A stretch of DNA of 53,384 bases from a virus (IMGVR_UViG_3300042545_002007:1-53384), one strand, 5' to 3'. Shown: positions 8,053 through 17,598, counted from the first letter of the stretch. The notes: generated from the letters alone by a model not told the origin. Translations and numbers: made by a program.

Positions 8053-9006
8053 ATGAATATAAATAAATACTTCATTTTGCAGCAGTTTCTAAATACATTA
8101 AGAGGGCTTGGAATATTCAGTAACAATATTAGTGGTGAATACTACTCCTACCCATACGAACACATTAGGCTTTTTAATATATTTAACGAAGAAACTTACC
8201 AAGAAATGTGCGGTCGTGCAAATGAATTATGTTCAAAAGTTAGTAATGATAGTTATTCAGCGGGCGGAACCTCAAAAAAATATGCCAAAATAGCAAATAT
8301 TTATCCTAAAGCCGCTGAAAACACGGGCTATTCTTTTTTTACATCTGAGAATTTTAAAAACTTTATTTCCAGAATTTTTGATTTACAATTAACAAGATTT
8401 TTCTCTTCATCTTGCCATTTGCACGAAGGGCAAATTGACAATCCGTCGGTACTAGGCTGGCCTCATACCGATTTAAATGTATGTAAATTCACAAAAAACG
8501 AGAGCGAAAGCAACTATTTAAACAATATGCAATTTAATAATAGATTATATACGCATACTAATATGGATTATGATCCAGATGCTGTAGAGCATGCAGTAAG
8601 ATCAGTAGCGTTTTTATTTTATCTGAATAATAAGAAAGATTTAAAAGAGCAAGATGGCGGCGGAACTTTTATTTACAGTCATGAGAGTGGTCGCAATATA
8701 ATTAAAACAATTCCGCCGATCAATAATAGTTTATTTATTTTTAAAATATCGAAAAAATCTTATCATGGTGTTCAGCCAGCCACATTTAATAGGTATGTTA
8801 ATACCAACTGGTTTCACTCTGATCCGGTGCAATTTGTACATAAAAATTTCGAAGACTTTGAAGATCAAATAAGGAATGGTTTACCCCTATTTGAAGACTG
8901 GGATCCAAAAAATCCATGGAATTTGGAAAAAGCTAAGAATTATCAAGTTTTTTTTAAAAAACCAATGAAATTTATATCCAGTAAAGAAGATTTAAATATT
9001 ATCTAA
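8053..9006 (+). CDS. 2OG-Fe(II) oxygenase
   Basis: A 317-residue protein with the double-stranded beta-helix iron triad: the HxD motif as HTD in 'GWPHTDLN' (about residues 138-140), a distal His in 'SYHGVQ' (about residue 238) and an Arg in 'NRYVNTNWF' to hold 2-oxoglutarate. Such enzymes hydroxylate proteins or small molecules with O2 and 2-oxoglutarate. It is followed 14 nt later by an epimerase-like gene, so they may act on one sugar or peptide pathway. The substrate is unknown. Confidence 0.75.
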   Translation: MNINKYFILQQFLNTLRGLGIFSNNISGEYYSYPYEHIRLFNIFNEETYQEMCGRANELCSKVSNDSYSAGGTSKKYAKIANIYPKAAENTGYSFFTSENFKNFISRIFDLQLTRFFSSSCHLHEGQIDNPSVLGWPHTDLNVCKFTKNESESNYLNNMQFNNRLYTHTNMDYDPDAVEHAVRSVAFLFYLNNKKDLKEQDGGGTFIYSHESGRNIIKTIPPINNSLFIFKISKKSYHGVQPATFNRYVNTNWFHSDPVQFVHKNFEDFEDQIRNGLPLFEDWDPKNPWNLEKAKNYQVFFKKPMKFISSKEDLNII

Positions 9007-9020
9007 TTTATAAATAAAAT

Positions 9021-9608
9021 ATGTCAAATATATTAATTTTAGGAGGCACGCAATTTCTTGGTAGAAGCTTTGTTGAGGAGCTAGAGTGTAGCCAAAACAC
9101 CAAAAAGATAACTCTATGCAATAGAGGAGTATCTAACCCTGAATTGTTTTCAAATTTAAATAAAATAAAATGCGACAGAAACCTAGAAAAAGATTGCCAG
9201 ATAATATTTAATGATTTCTATGATTTTGTGTTTGATTTTTCTGGTTACAAAGTTATTCAATTGTCTAATATATCAAAATATTTAAGATGTCATAAGTATA
9301 TATACATATCCACTATTTCTGTTTTACATGAATATGCAGACGAGGTTATGAAATCTTATGCGTATAATAAATCTCTTTGCGAGAAGTTTGTAAATGAAAT
9401 CTATAAAAATAACTGCATAGTTAGACCAACGTGCGTAATAGGAGATAATGATAATACTAATAGATTCTATAAAGAAAATGAACAATATTACTGGACATCT
9501 TCTAAAAAAAAGGTTACTGAATGTATTACGCCAGGAGATTTGAATAAAGTTTTAATAAATGAAATAAATTTTTCTAATGGTCAAAAGGTGATAAGCTGTG
9601 AAAAATAA
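9021..9608 (+). CDS. short NAD-dependent epimerase/dehydratase-like protein
   Basis: A 195-residue protein with an N-terminal Rossmann motif GGTQFLG (residues 8-14) and a YxxxK active-site motif within 'SYAYNKSLCEKF' after an STISV strand, as in extended short-chain dehydrogenases. Typical family members have about 300 residues, so the C-terminal substrate domain is missing or minimal. It may be a degenerate or specialised sugar-nucleotide enzyme partnered with the upstream oxygenase. Confidence 0.7.
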   Translation: MSNILILGGTQFLGRSFVEELECSQNTKKITLCNRGVSNPELFSNLNKIKCDRNLEKDCQIIFNDFYDFVFDFSGYKVIQLSNISKYLRCHKYIYISTISVLHEYADEVMKSYAYNKSLCEKFVNEIYKNNCIVRPTCVIGDNDNTNRFYKENEQYYWTSSKKKVTECITPGDLNKVLINEINFSNGQKVISCEK

Positions 9609-9619
9609 ATAAAAAAAAC

Positions 9620-9883
9620 ATGAATAAAGTATCTTTTCTCCCAGTTTTTGAAGTGGGAATAGTCGATCAAGAATTGCCGGCTTGTAGGCAAATTAATACG
9701 GCAAGTCTGGACCCTGCGACTGTAGCAGGAATGTGCGTGTCAATTATAGATTTTATGGTTTCTAAATTGGAAGATCATAAACAATTAGAATTTGAAAAAG
9801 AAATTTTAAATTTATTCAATTTAATTGTAGAAAACCGGCACGACTTCACAAGTAAGGTGGATGATTTTGATATTGAAAAATGA
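9620..9883 (+). CDS. hypothetical protein
   Basis: An 87-residue protein with an N-terminal strand segment and a C-terminal helix (LEFEKEILNLFNLIVEN). The stop overlaps the next start as ATGA. Not recognised. Confidence 0.6.
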   Translation: MNKVSFLPVFEVGIVDQELPACRQINTASLDPATVAGMCVSIIDFMVSKLEDHKQLEFEKEILNLFNLIVENRHDFTSKVDDFDIEK

Positions 9884-10425
9884 ATACTTTAATTGGATCA
9901 ATACCTAAGCATCAGTATATTTGGGTTGACTCCAATTTTACTCATAAAAATTCTGCAGGATTTGTAAGGGCGGTTTGGTTTGGACTTGTTAGTTTTCCTG
10001 GTAGGACTTGGGGCTTGAATGTAATGTTTGAAAATGGCGCGGTTTACAGATCATTGCCCCCACATACAATTTCATTTTCAGAAAACCCAAGGCAAAAAAT
10101 TTGGAAGGCGGATGACTCACAATTATGGGATTGCTACGGTTATGATTGGACAAGCGTTGAGTATACCTATTTAAAAGGGCTAGGCTGTTCATGCAAAATT
10201 AAAGATAATTTCCTAGATGGTGAATATTTATTCACAGTTGCTCCTATTGGAGACGGTTTTTCAAACGCACCAGAGCAGTCAAAGGAATTTAAATTTATAA
10301 AATTACACAATGGAAGATTAACCATTCAGCCAACCAATAAAGTTTTATTCAACGATTCAAGCTTTACTGACAATACCTCTACTGTGAATTTAAAACTACA
10401 AACTGAATATTATTCTTGCGAATAG
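9880..10425 (+). CDS. hypothetical protein
   Basis: A 181-residue, Trp/Tyr/Phe-rich protein that looks all-beta. It contains repeated aromatic-glycine segments and a C-terminal Ser/Asn/Thr-rich part. No signal peptide. It ends just before a new promoter, closing the transcription unit. Function unknown. Confidence 0.6.
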   Translation: MNTLIGSIPKHQYIWVDSNFTHKNSAGFVRAVWFGLVSFPGRTWGLNVMFENGAVYRSLPPHTISFSENPRQKIWKADDSQLWDCYGYDWTSVEYTYLKGLGCSCKIKDNFLDGEYLFTVAPIGDGFSNAPEQSKEFKFIKLHNGRLTIQPTNKVLFNDSSFTDNTSTVNLKLQTEYYSCE

Positions 10426-10439
10426 CTAAAATTGTTAAC

Positions 10440-10468
10440 TTGACAAGCTATCAAATTACATGTATAGA
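10440..10468 (+). promoter_or_regulatory. sigma70-type promoter for the VWA/metallopeptidase-like gene
   Basis: TTGACA, a 17-nt spacer, then TATAGA, 15 nt before the ATG at 10484. A perfect -35 box. Confidence 0.7.
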
Positions 10469-10483
10469 TTATAGTCTTCCTGT

Positions 10484-11824
10484 ATGAAAGATTTTTATGA
10501 ACCAATTGAATATTCAGAATTTTCTGAAATATCTAGGGACATTATCAAGCATCACGGAGTTTTCTATAAATTTTGGGATCTAGTTAGACCATCTTATACA
10601 AACGCCAAAAATGTTCCAACTGCTTGCGTAGTCTTCAATAAAGAAAATCAATGTATCGACTTCTTGATTAATAAAAAATTCTGGAATAAACTTTCTCAAG
10701 AAAAGAAAAATTTTATTATTTGTCATGAGTGTCTTCATGTTATTCTTGAACATGGGAAAAGGGCTTGCTCTATAAATACCAAATTGAATCCAGAGTTGAC
10801 AAATGCCTGCCTTGATATACCAATTAACGAAATGCTAGTTAAATATTTTGGCTTTGATAGAAAAAACATAGATCCAAAAAATAAATTTTGCTGGGCAAAC
10901 ACCGTCTTTAAAAAAGAAAAAGTGCCAAATGATAAAGGGTATGAATTTTATTTCAATAAAATAAAAGAAAATGCAGATGTTGAAAAAATATCAATTTGTG
11001 GCATGGGATCTGGAGAATCCGGAGAGGGAGATTTAGAAACAAATTCGCATGAGTCTCTTAATTCCTTCGATGGCGAAGATGGCGAAAAAGCGGTTCAAGA
11101 CTTGGCTGAATCCCTTTCCGAAGAAGAAGCTGGTAGCCTAAAAGATATATGCGAAAGAATGGCTAGAAATGAAGAGTCTAAAAATAAAGAAGAAAAATCA
11201 AAAACAAGAGGTAATGTGGCTGGCGGAATGGTAAAATTGCTTGGAAAAGTAAAACCTAAAAAGAAGAAAAAATGGGAAACCGTTATTAAAAAGTGGAGTT
11301 TAAAATTCGGAAAAGCCGAAAGGGAAGAAAATCACTGGTTGGTGAAGGCGCGCAGAAACTCTTTAATCAATACCGATTTCTTTATTCCGTCCGAAATCGA
11401 ATACGAAATCAAAAAAACAAAAGATGAAAAAATAGACGTTTGGATGATGCTTGACACTTCAGGCTCATGTGCGGATTTAGCTCCAAGATTTTGGCGCGCA
11501 GCGAATTCACTTCCAAAAGAAAAATTCAATGTTCACTATTATTGCTTTGATACCCAGGTTTATAAACTGAAAGATGCCGACGTAAACGCGGGAAAACTTT
11601 ATGGATTTGGAGGAACTTGTTTTATTTCAATAGAAAATTTCATCCAAAAATCAATTAAAAAAGAAGGGAAAAAATATCCTGCTGCTGTTTTCGTTTTGAC
11701 AGATGGGCATGGAACAAATGTAAAACCTCAAGATGCGAAAAAATGGTATTGGTTTTTATCAGAAGATAACAAATCCTGTATACCAAAAGATTCGCATGCT
11801 TTCATATTGAAAGATTTTGAATAA
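10484..11824 (+). CDS. VWA-domain protein with metallopeptidase-like N-terminus (DUF2201 type)
   Basis: A 446-residue two-domain protein. At about residues 78-90 'FIICHECLHVILEHG' gives an HExxH-like zinc site with a further His. A central acidic/lysine linker (about 165-265) follows. The C-terminal half is a von Willebrand A fold with a MIDAS motif 'MLDTSGSC' (DxSxS, about 321-328) and a later 'FVLTDGHG'. This matches VWA proteins that work with MoxR-type AAA ATPases, and such an ATPase lies at 14.8 kb. The pair may remodel a complex or activate a metal-dependent partner. It has its own promoter. Confidence 0.75.
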   Translation: MKDFYEPIEYSEFSEISRDIIKHHGVFYKFWDLVRPSYTNAKNVPTACVVFNKENQCIDFLINKKFWNKLSQEKKNFIICHECLHVILEHGKRACSINTKLNPELTNACLDIPINEMLVKYFGFDRKNIDPKNKFCWANTVFKKEKVPNDKGYEFYFNKIKENADVEKISICGMGSGESGEGDLETNSHESLNSFDGEDGEKAVQDLAESLSEEEAGSLKDICERMARNEESKNKEEKSKTRGNVAGGMVKLLGKVKPKKKKKWETVIKKWSLKFGKAEREENHWLVKARRNSLINTDFFIPSEIEYEIKKTKDEKIDVWMMLDTSGSCADLAPRFWRAANSLPKEKFNVHYYCFDTQVYKLKDADVNAGKLYGFGGTCFISIENFIQKSIKKEGKKYPAAVFVLTDGHGTNVKPQDAKKWYWFLSEDNKSCIPKDSHAFILKDFE

Positions 11825-11886
11825 TTTTTTAAATTGATCTACAAATTCATAAGGCAAATTTTTCCATAATTCAGATTATTATTTTT

Positions 11887-12831
11887 TTAAATAAATAGAA
11901 ATGGCTTAGATAATTTCATTATCCTTTCTCTCCATTCATTCGGTCCCCCAACACTTTGGTCGCCAACCATCACTTGTAAATCAACGCTTTCATGTATTTG
12001 AAATCTGGAAGTTGCTGCGCCAGATCCGTCCAGCAGATACAAAAAACCGTCTCTAGTTGTCCAAAAGCTTTCATTAAAGTGAGAGTAGTATGAAATATTT
12101 CCATTTGACCTTAATGTTCCATCCTCAGAAAGCTTCAAATGTCCATAATTATTTAATTTCCATTGTTCAGTTTTACTAAATGGCGCATCGGGGTCTAGCG
12201 ATCCAAACATAAAAATTTTATTATTAAACATTTCCAAATGCTTTTGCTCACATCCAATTTTTGTAAAAATAAATTTCCACATTCTTTCAAAGTAATACCC
12301 CTCATATGGATCAACCCCTCTAGAAATCATTTCCAAAGCTTTTTTATAAAAATCAATTTTGTTTCTTAAAATAGCCTTTTTAGAGACTCTGAATATTCCG
12401 TATAACGTTGCTCCACAAGCAAGTAATTCATTTATTTTTTTTGATTCAAATTTTCCGTATAATTCTGTAGAAAAACCAATCCAATTTATTGTCCTTTTAC
12501 GCACGATCATGTCAAAGTCAGTCGGACTTATCCCACAAAAATCTAATAAATTTTTATTCAAGAAAATATTCATTTCGGTCTCGAATGGAATTTTTCTTTT
12601 CTTGCTAAAATGATCAATTGGGTCATATTGAGAAAATAGTAATTCGTCTGGCAAATTGTCATAATTTTCAATTATATAATTTAGATAAGTATGCCCTTCC
12701 CTGCCTATATTCGGAAGAAGGTTGTCCCCATTGTGCTTATTGTAAACAATGACTTCGTATTTTTGAGACACCAAGTCATGCCAAAAATTATTATTTTCTT
12801 TGTATCTGGATAAAACTGCAACTTTTTTCAT
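11887..12831 (-). CDS. DUF3431-like putative glycosyltransferase
   Basis: A 314-residue protein whose N-terminal region (VVSRY-type strand 'VAVLSRYKENNNFWHDL', then 'PNIGREGHTYLNYIIENYDNLPDELLFSQYDP') matches the DUF3431 family, often linked to glycosyltransferase loci. The gene at 31758 encodes a shorter relative with the same NIGREAHTYLHHIV-type box. It is transcribed against its neighbours and sits between the VWA gene and a glycosyltransferase gene, which suggests insertion as part of an accessory cassette. Confidence 0.65.
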   Translation of the reverse strand: MKKVAVLSRYKENNNFWHDLVSQKYEVIVYNKHNGDNLLPNIGREGHTYLNYIIENYDNLPDELLFSQYDPIDHFSKKRKIPFETEMNIFLNKNLLDFCGISPTDFDMIVRKRTINWIGFSTELYGKFESKKINELLACGATLYGIFRVSKKAILRNKIDFYKKALEMISRGVDPYEGYYFERMWKFIFTKIGCEQKHLEMFNNKIFMFGSLDPDAPFSKTEQWKLNNYGHLKLSEDGTLRSNGNISYYSHFNESFWTTRDGFLYLLDGSGAATSRFQIHESVDLQVMVGDQSVGGPNEWRERIMKLSKPFLFI

Positions 12832-12885
12832 AAAAAATTAATTATTTAATTATAATGTTATATTATATTATATAATACACGCTTT

Positions 12886-14763
12886 ATGTCAAAAATATTT
12901 ATTCAAATTGCATCTTATAGGGATCCCGAATTATGCAAAACAATTGATGACTGCATCTCTAAATCTGAATTTCCAGAAAATTTAACATTTGCAATCGTTA
13001 ATCAATACTGCGAGGAAGACGAATTTTCTCTAGAAGTCAATCGTTATGAAAATGATAATAGATTCAAAATTTTAAATATTCCATTTAAGGAGTCTCTTGG
13101 CGCTTGTTGGGCTAGAAGCAAAACTAATGAAATGTATGCCGACGAAGAATACACTTTACAAATAGACTCGCATTCTAGATTTATAAAACACTGGGACTCA
13201 AAGTTAATAGACTCTTGGAAGTCGCTTAATGATGATAAGGCTATTTACACGTCTTATCCGCCCCCATACAATCCGTCAAGCGAGGAAAAGGATTGGGAAA
13301 AAAAAACTTACGTGATCCATGTTTATGCTATTCAAAACGGCATGACAAAACAGAGACCAAAAACTTTGGACAATTGGGAAATTAGAAAAAAACCATATTT
13401 AGCCAGACATTTAGCTGCAGGTTTCCTCTTTGGAAGAGGTTTTCTTATAAAAGATGTCCCATACGATCCAGAATTTTATTTTTCTGGGGAAGAAACGTCT
13501 CTTTTCATCAGGCTCTATACTCGTGGTTATAACATATATCATCCAGTGGATTTTTTCCTTTGGCATTTTTACATAAGAAACGAATACTCAAAGCATTGGA
13601 AGGATCACAGTAGCGCAGTCTTATCGTCTAAATCAAGAAACAGATTGAAATGCTTACTTGGCTTTAATTCCGATTATGATCTTAAAAATTTTTCATTAGG
13701 AACAGAGAGAACCTTAGAAGATTATAAAAATTATTCAGGCATAGATTTCGAAAGAAATATTCTTCATAAAGACGCGGTAGAGTGCAACGAGCCTCCAGTT
13801 GATCCAGACCCGGATTCGTGGTCACTAATAAAGAAAAAAATTACTGTAAAGCTTACTTGGGATATAAATTTGGTAGATTATGCGGATGATATTTCGTTTT
13901 TAGCTTTTTTTATTAAAGATTCAAATGAAAATACGATTGAAAGAAAAAATTTAAATATAAAAAAATCTCCTGACTTTTTAAACAAAAAATTAAACGAAAC
14001 AGAGTTCGAAATAAATTATTATCACCCATACCAAGAACCAAAAAGTTTTGTAATTTGGCCTTATTCTAAATCTAAGAAATGGATGAAAAAAAGCCCATTA
14101 TTCCCTATAGAAAATTTAAAAAAGACAGAAGCTGTTTCCGACAATGTTTTAAAAAAATACAAAATTTTAACTCGAAGAAGCAATGAAAAAGATAAAATCC
14201 TTATTATTGGAAGCGGAAAAAGCGGATTAGATGTCTCAAAGTATGAAAAATATTTCAATTCAATTATTGCCGTCAATAATGCTTGGGCTCTAACTGAAAA
14301 ATGGACATATTGGATTCATCCAAACGATTACGAAGGTTCTAAGCCGGATCTAATAAAGGAAAATCAGGTCGAAATAAATGCAAATATATACGGACCATCA
14401 CTCAGAAAATACGGAGGCATAGGCGAATGTGGATTTTCTATTATGTTGAATGCTTCGTACTGGGCTTTAGATAATCTTAATCCAAAACAGATATATTATT
14501 TGGGCGCTGATATGAGTTACATTCCAGATGAAAATGGAAATACGCATTTCTATGGAATTGGAATAGATATAAAAAATAGAGGAATGTCAGATCCTGATTA
14601 TATGGTCAAAGTAAGAGGAAAAAATGACCCCAATTATTTAGAAAACATATACAAAAGATTTGAAAAAATAGCAAAAGACAACAATTGCGATGTATTCAAT
14701 TTGTCCGAAGATAAATTTACTCGCTTGCCATATCCAAAGGCTGGTGAATATTTTCTGAAATGA
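12886..14763 (+). CDS. fusion of a Skp1-type GlcNAc transferase-like domain with a sialyltransferase/DUF115-like domain
   Basis: A 625-residue protein. Residues 1-250 match the GlcNAc-transferase family of PF11397 (Skp1 type): 'IFIQIASYRDPEL' at the start, 'LQIDSHSRF' containing the DxH-type metal site, and 'VPYDPEFYFSGEE...LYTRGYNIYHP'. A beta-rich linker (about 320-415) precedes a Rossmann-like C-terminal domain starting 'ILIIGSGKSG' with 'IIAVNNAW' and 'IYYLGADMSY', resembling GT42 sialyltransferases or DUF115/MptE-like proteins. So two transferase-like activities may be joined. It is divergent from the DUF3431 gene across an AT-rich 54-bp gap. Confidence 0.7.
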   Translation: MSKIFIQIASYRDPELCKTIDDCISKSEFPENLTFAIVNQYCEEDEFSLEVNRYENDNRFKILNIPFKESLGACWARSKTNEMYADEEYTLQIDSHSRFIKHWDSKLIDSWKSLNDDKAIYTSYPPPYNPSSEEKDWEKKTYVIHVYAIQNGMTKQRPKTLDNWEIRKKPYLARHLAAGFLFGRGFLIKDVPYDPEFYFSGEETSLFIRLYTRGYNIYHPVDFFLWHFYIRNEYSKHWKDHSSAVLSSKSRNRLKCLLGFNSDYDLKNFSLGTERTLEDYKNYSGIDFERNILHKDAVECNEPPVDPDPDSWSLIKKKITVKLTWDINLVDYADDISFLAFFIKDSNENTIERKNLNIKKSPDFLNKKLNETEFEINYYHPYQEPKSFVIWPYSKSKKWMKKSPLFPIENLKKTEAVSDNVLKKYKILTRRSNEKDKILIIGSGKSGLDVSKYEKYFNSIIAVNNAWALTEKWTYWIHPNDYEGSKPDLIKENQVEINANIYGPSLRKYGGIGECGFSIMLNASYWALDNLNPKQIYYLGADMSYIPDENGNTHFYGIGIDIKNRGMSDPDYMVKVRGKNDPNYLENIYKRFEKIAKDNNCDVFNLSEDKFTRLPYPKAGEYFLK

Positions 14764-14764
14764 C

Positions 14765-14793
14765 TTGACATACCGAAAAAAATTACGTATGTT
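14765..14793 (+). promoter_or_regulatory. sigma70-type promoter for the MoxR-type ATPase gene
   Basis: TTGACA, 17 nt, TATGTT. Only 6 nt separate the -10 box from the ATG at 14800, which predicts a leaderless mRNA. Confidence 0.75.
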
Positions 14794-14799
14794 TTTTTC

Positions 14800-15861
14800 A
14801 TGTCAAAGCATAATTTCGACTACCAAAAGTTAATAGCAAAACTTAAGTTCTATCTAAAACATGATCAAAATGTGCTCTTGGAAGGAAGAGCCGGAACTGG
14901 AAAAACAACAATCATCACTCAAGTCTTCAATGAAGAGTTTGGGGAGGGGAATTGGCTTTATCTTTCCGGTTCAACCATGGACCCATTTATAGATTTTGTA
15001 GGAGTTCCAAGAGAGCAGAAAGACGAAAATGGAAATAATTATCTTGATTTCGTACTGCCAAAGCATTTTGTTACAAAAAACATAAAGGCAATTTTTATTG
15101 ATGAGTACAATAGAACACATAAAAAAGTCAGAAATGGCTCAATGGAACTTATTCAATTTAAAAGCATCAATGGTAAAAAATTTCCTTCGTTAAAAACCGT
15201 ATGGGTTGGCATTAACCCATTCAGTGACGATGAGATTGATCAGTCTTATGATGTTGAGCAGCTTGACCCTGCCCAATTGGATCGTTTCCAGGTCCAAATA
15301 AAACTCCCATATCAGGCTGACTTAAGTTATTTTTCAAAAAAATTTGGCGCAGAAATCGGAAAAGCAGCAATCGAATGGTGGAATGGACTGAATAAATCAA
15401 CCCAACTATTAGTTTCCCCGAGGCGTCTTGACTACGCAATAGAGATGTATAATCTTGGCGGCGATGTTTTTGATGTTCTTCCGCTCGAATCTAATCCTTC
15501 GAAACTGATTACTTCCATTTCCATTGGCAATGTTGAAGACAAACTCAAAGAAATTTTTCAAAAATCAGATTTCAAACAAGCTCAAAATTTTCTGTCAGTG
15601 GAGAATACCTATCAAAGCTCGATTCCCTTCATCACTAAAAACAAAGAATTTCTTAGATTTTTCTTGCCTGTGCTTTCTGAGGAAAGATTCATATCCTTAT
15701 TTTTCAAATACGAAGAGGTTAAAAGCTATGCCCTAAGAAACCCTTTATACTTTAAAGAAGCTCTAATTCAAATTAAAAACGCTGACTCATGCGACGGTTA
15801 CATTAAAAACCTATTGAACAAATCTCTTAAAAACATAGAGAACCTAGAACTCACAAATTAA
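14800..15861 (+). CDS. MoxR-type AAA+ ATPase
   Basis: A 353-residue AAA+ protein with Walker A 'GRAGTGKTT' (about residues 28-36), Walker B 'AIFIDEYNR' (about 104-112), a sensor-like 'WVGINPF' and 'LDRFQVQIKL', the latter matching the MoxR LDRF box. MoxR ATPases act with VWA partners as chaperone-like remodelers; the VWA/metallopeptidase gene 3 kb upstream is the obvious partner, separated from it by a glycosyltransferase cassette. It has its own promoter and is predicted to be leaderless. Confidence 0.85.
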   Translation: MSKHNFDYQKLIAKLKFYLKHDQNVLLEGRAGTGKTTIITQVFNEEFGEGNWLYLSGSTMDPFIDFVGVPREQKDENGNNYLDFVLPKHFVTKNIKAIFIDEYNRTHKKVRNGSMELIQFKSINGKKFPSLKTVWVGINPFSDDEIDQSYDVEQLDPAQLDRFQVQIKLPYQADLSYFSKKFGAEIGKAAIEWWNGLNKSTQLLVSPRRLDYAIEMYNLGGDVFDVLPLESNPSKLITSISIGNVEDKLKEIFQKSDFKQAQNFLSVENTYQSSIPFITKNKEFLRFFLPVLSEERFISLFFKYEEVKSYALRNPLYFKEALIQIKNADSCDGYIKNLLNKSLKNIENLELTN

Positions 15862-15898
15862 TAAAAAAATAAAAATAATCTTGACAGTTTCATAAAAA

Positions 15899-16096
15899 AT
15901 GACGAAGAAAGAGAAAATCCTAATTGCCTTACTTGTAGAATCTGAAAAATTTAAAAACGAAGATTCTAAAAATTTATTGAAATATATTCATACCACAAAT
16001 GAAGACTTTGACGCAATGTCCCCCTTTTCATGGTCGGAACATCATGGATCAAAAAAAACAAAGCTGAAGATTAAAAAGTTGAGCAATAAAAAATAA
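15899..16096 (+). CDS. small basic hypothetical protein
   Basis: A 65-residue lysine-rich protein with a helical N-terminal half and a basic tail (KKTKLKIKKLSNKK). It precedes the phosphoesterase gene by 6 nt. No family recognised. Confidence 0.55.
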   Translation: MTKKEKILIALLVESEKFKNEDSKNLLKYIHTTNEDFDAMSPFSWSEHHGSKKTKLKIKKLSNKK

Positions 16097-16102
16097 TTTA
16101 AA

Positions 16103-17179
16103 ATGAACAACAACAAAATGACAAAAAGCGCGAAAAGTAAAAAACCAACATTCGAAGATACAGTATCCGATGATGGATCAATTTCAATGCCATGCTCGGA
16201 AGGTAAGAGTTTAGAGCAAACCTTGAAGGCTTGTGGAGTGGATGAATCAAAATGGAGTGTTGATCATTACACCATTGAAGAAAACACAAGAGGCTATAAT
16301 TTTAAAGTTTATCTGAAGAAGAAGACTATTCTTGGGCAAGACATTAGCGAGTTGAAGAGGGAGCTTTCAAGTTATGTTCAAAAATCATCACCTATTAAGT
16401 ATAAAAACAGGGAGAACGGAATGCTTCTAGAATTTGCACCATTCGATCTACATTGGGGCAAACTCGCATGGGCTGAGGAAGCTGGGGAACATTATGATAT
16501 GAAGGAAGCTGCGATGGCTTTGAATAAATCAATTGATTATACTCTCAATGCTGTTTCTAAGTTTCCAGTTAATAAGATTGTATTTCCGTTCGGCAATGAC
16601 TTCTTCCAGATTGACAATGAGCAAAATACCACAACGGCTGGAACTCATCAAGACACCGACTCAAGGTTCAAGAAAATCTTGCGAGAGGGTCGAAAGATCG
16701 TAATTGAGACAATTGAAAAATTGAAAACTGTTGCGCCAGTGGATGTTGTGATTGTTTCTGGTAATCACGGTCATCTTTCTGAATTTATGCTTGGCGATCT
16801 GCTTGAAGTAAAGTATGAGCATGATAAGAATGTCACGGTCAATAATTCTCCAATGACTAGAAAGTATTACAGCTATGGAAAGAATTTGATCGGATATACC
16901 CATGGAAATGAGGAAAAGGTTGCTGACTTGGTTGGTATTATGGCAACTGAAGAATCAAGATTGTGGGCTGACTGCAAGCATCGTTTCTGGCATCTTGGTC
17001 ACTATCATATGATGCAACAAAGGGAATTGCAAGGAGTTCGAGTATGCTGGAAGCCATCTCTTTCCGCCAGCGACTTCTGGCACAAGAAGAAGGGATATGT
17101 CGGCAACACAAGAGGAGTAGAATCTTCCCTCTTTGATAAGGAAATGGGACTGGTTCACAAGATTTATTTTAATCTTTAA
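16103..17179 (+). CDS. calcineurin-like metallophosphoesterase
   Basis: A 358-residue protein with the five metallophosphoesterase blocks in order: DxH as 'FDLHWGK' (about residue 112), GD-type 'FGNDFF', GNH as 'VSGNHGH' (about 217), 'YTHGNE', and GHxH as 'LGHYHM' (about 298). These bind two metal ions to hydrolyse phosphoester bonds in nucleotides, nucleic acids or proteins. The N-terminal 80 residues are a separate region of unknown role. Its GC content is visibly higher than its neighbours. Placed before dCMP deaminase and UvsE, it may belong to nucleotide or DNA repair functions. Confidence 0.8.
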   Translation: MNNNKMTKSAKSKKPTFEDTVSDDGSISMPCSEGKSLEQTLKACGVDESKWSVDHYTIEENTRGYNFKVYLKKKTILGQDISELKRELSSYVQKSSPIKYKNRENGMLLEFAPFDLHWGKLAWAEEAGEHYDMKEAAMALNKSIDYTLNAVSKFPVNKIVFPFGNDFFQIDNEQNTTTAGTHQDTDSRFKKILREGRKIVIETIEKLKTVAPVDVVIVSGNHGHLSEFMLGDLLEVKYEHDKNVTVNNSPMTRKYYSYGKNLIGYTHGNEEKVADLVGIMATEESRLWADCKHRFWHLGHYHMMQQRELQGVRVCWKPSLSASDFWHKKKGYVGNTRGVESSLFDKEMGLVHKIYFNL

Positions 17180-17181
17180 AA

Positions 17182-17598
17182 ATGACTTGGGAGCAACATG
17201 CACTAGCCTTAGCATCTGTGGCATCTTTAAAATCAAAAGATCCATATGTTAAGGTTGGTTGTACCCTATTGAGACACAATAACACAGTCGCGGCGCATGG
17301 TTTTAATGGATTTCCAGCCGGAATAGAGGAAGATTGGACTGATAGAGACAGGAGAAGGAAATTTGTGGTGCATGCAGAGCAAAATGCATTAAGATACATC
17401 AGACCAGATGAATGCTACTTAGCCGCTACTACATTACTTCCATGCAATGATTGTCTAAAATCCCTATCGTCATATGGAATTAAAAAGGTTATTTATGCTG
17501 ATGTATACGATAAGGACAGTTCCTCATTAGAATTAGCTGAAAAATTAGGAATAGAGCTAATACAGATTGACTGCCCAATAAAAATATCATATATATAA
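17182..17598 (+). CDS. dCMP/cytidine deaminase family protein
   Basis: A 138-residue zinc deaminase with HAE ('VHAEQNAL', about residues 68-75) and PCxxC ('LPCNDCLKSL', about 88-97), the catalytic and zinc-binding motifs of dCMP deaminases. It converts dCMP to dUMP, the substrate of ThyX encoded at 3.8 kb. It starts 2 nt after the phosphoesterase stop and precedes UvsE by 3 nt, so the three are probably cotranscribed. Confidence 0.9.
   Translation: MTWEQHALALASVASLKSKDPYVKVGCTLLRHNNTVAAHGFNGFPAGIEEDWTDRDRRRKFVVHAEQNALRYIRPDECYLAATTLLPCNDCLKSLSSYGIKKVIYADVYDKDSSSLELAEKLGIELIQIDCPIKISYI

Noticed and set aside
15881-15886. TTGACA before the gene at 15899
   Set aside because: No -10 box lies 16-18 nt downstream, where the frame already codes; no promoter is called.
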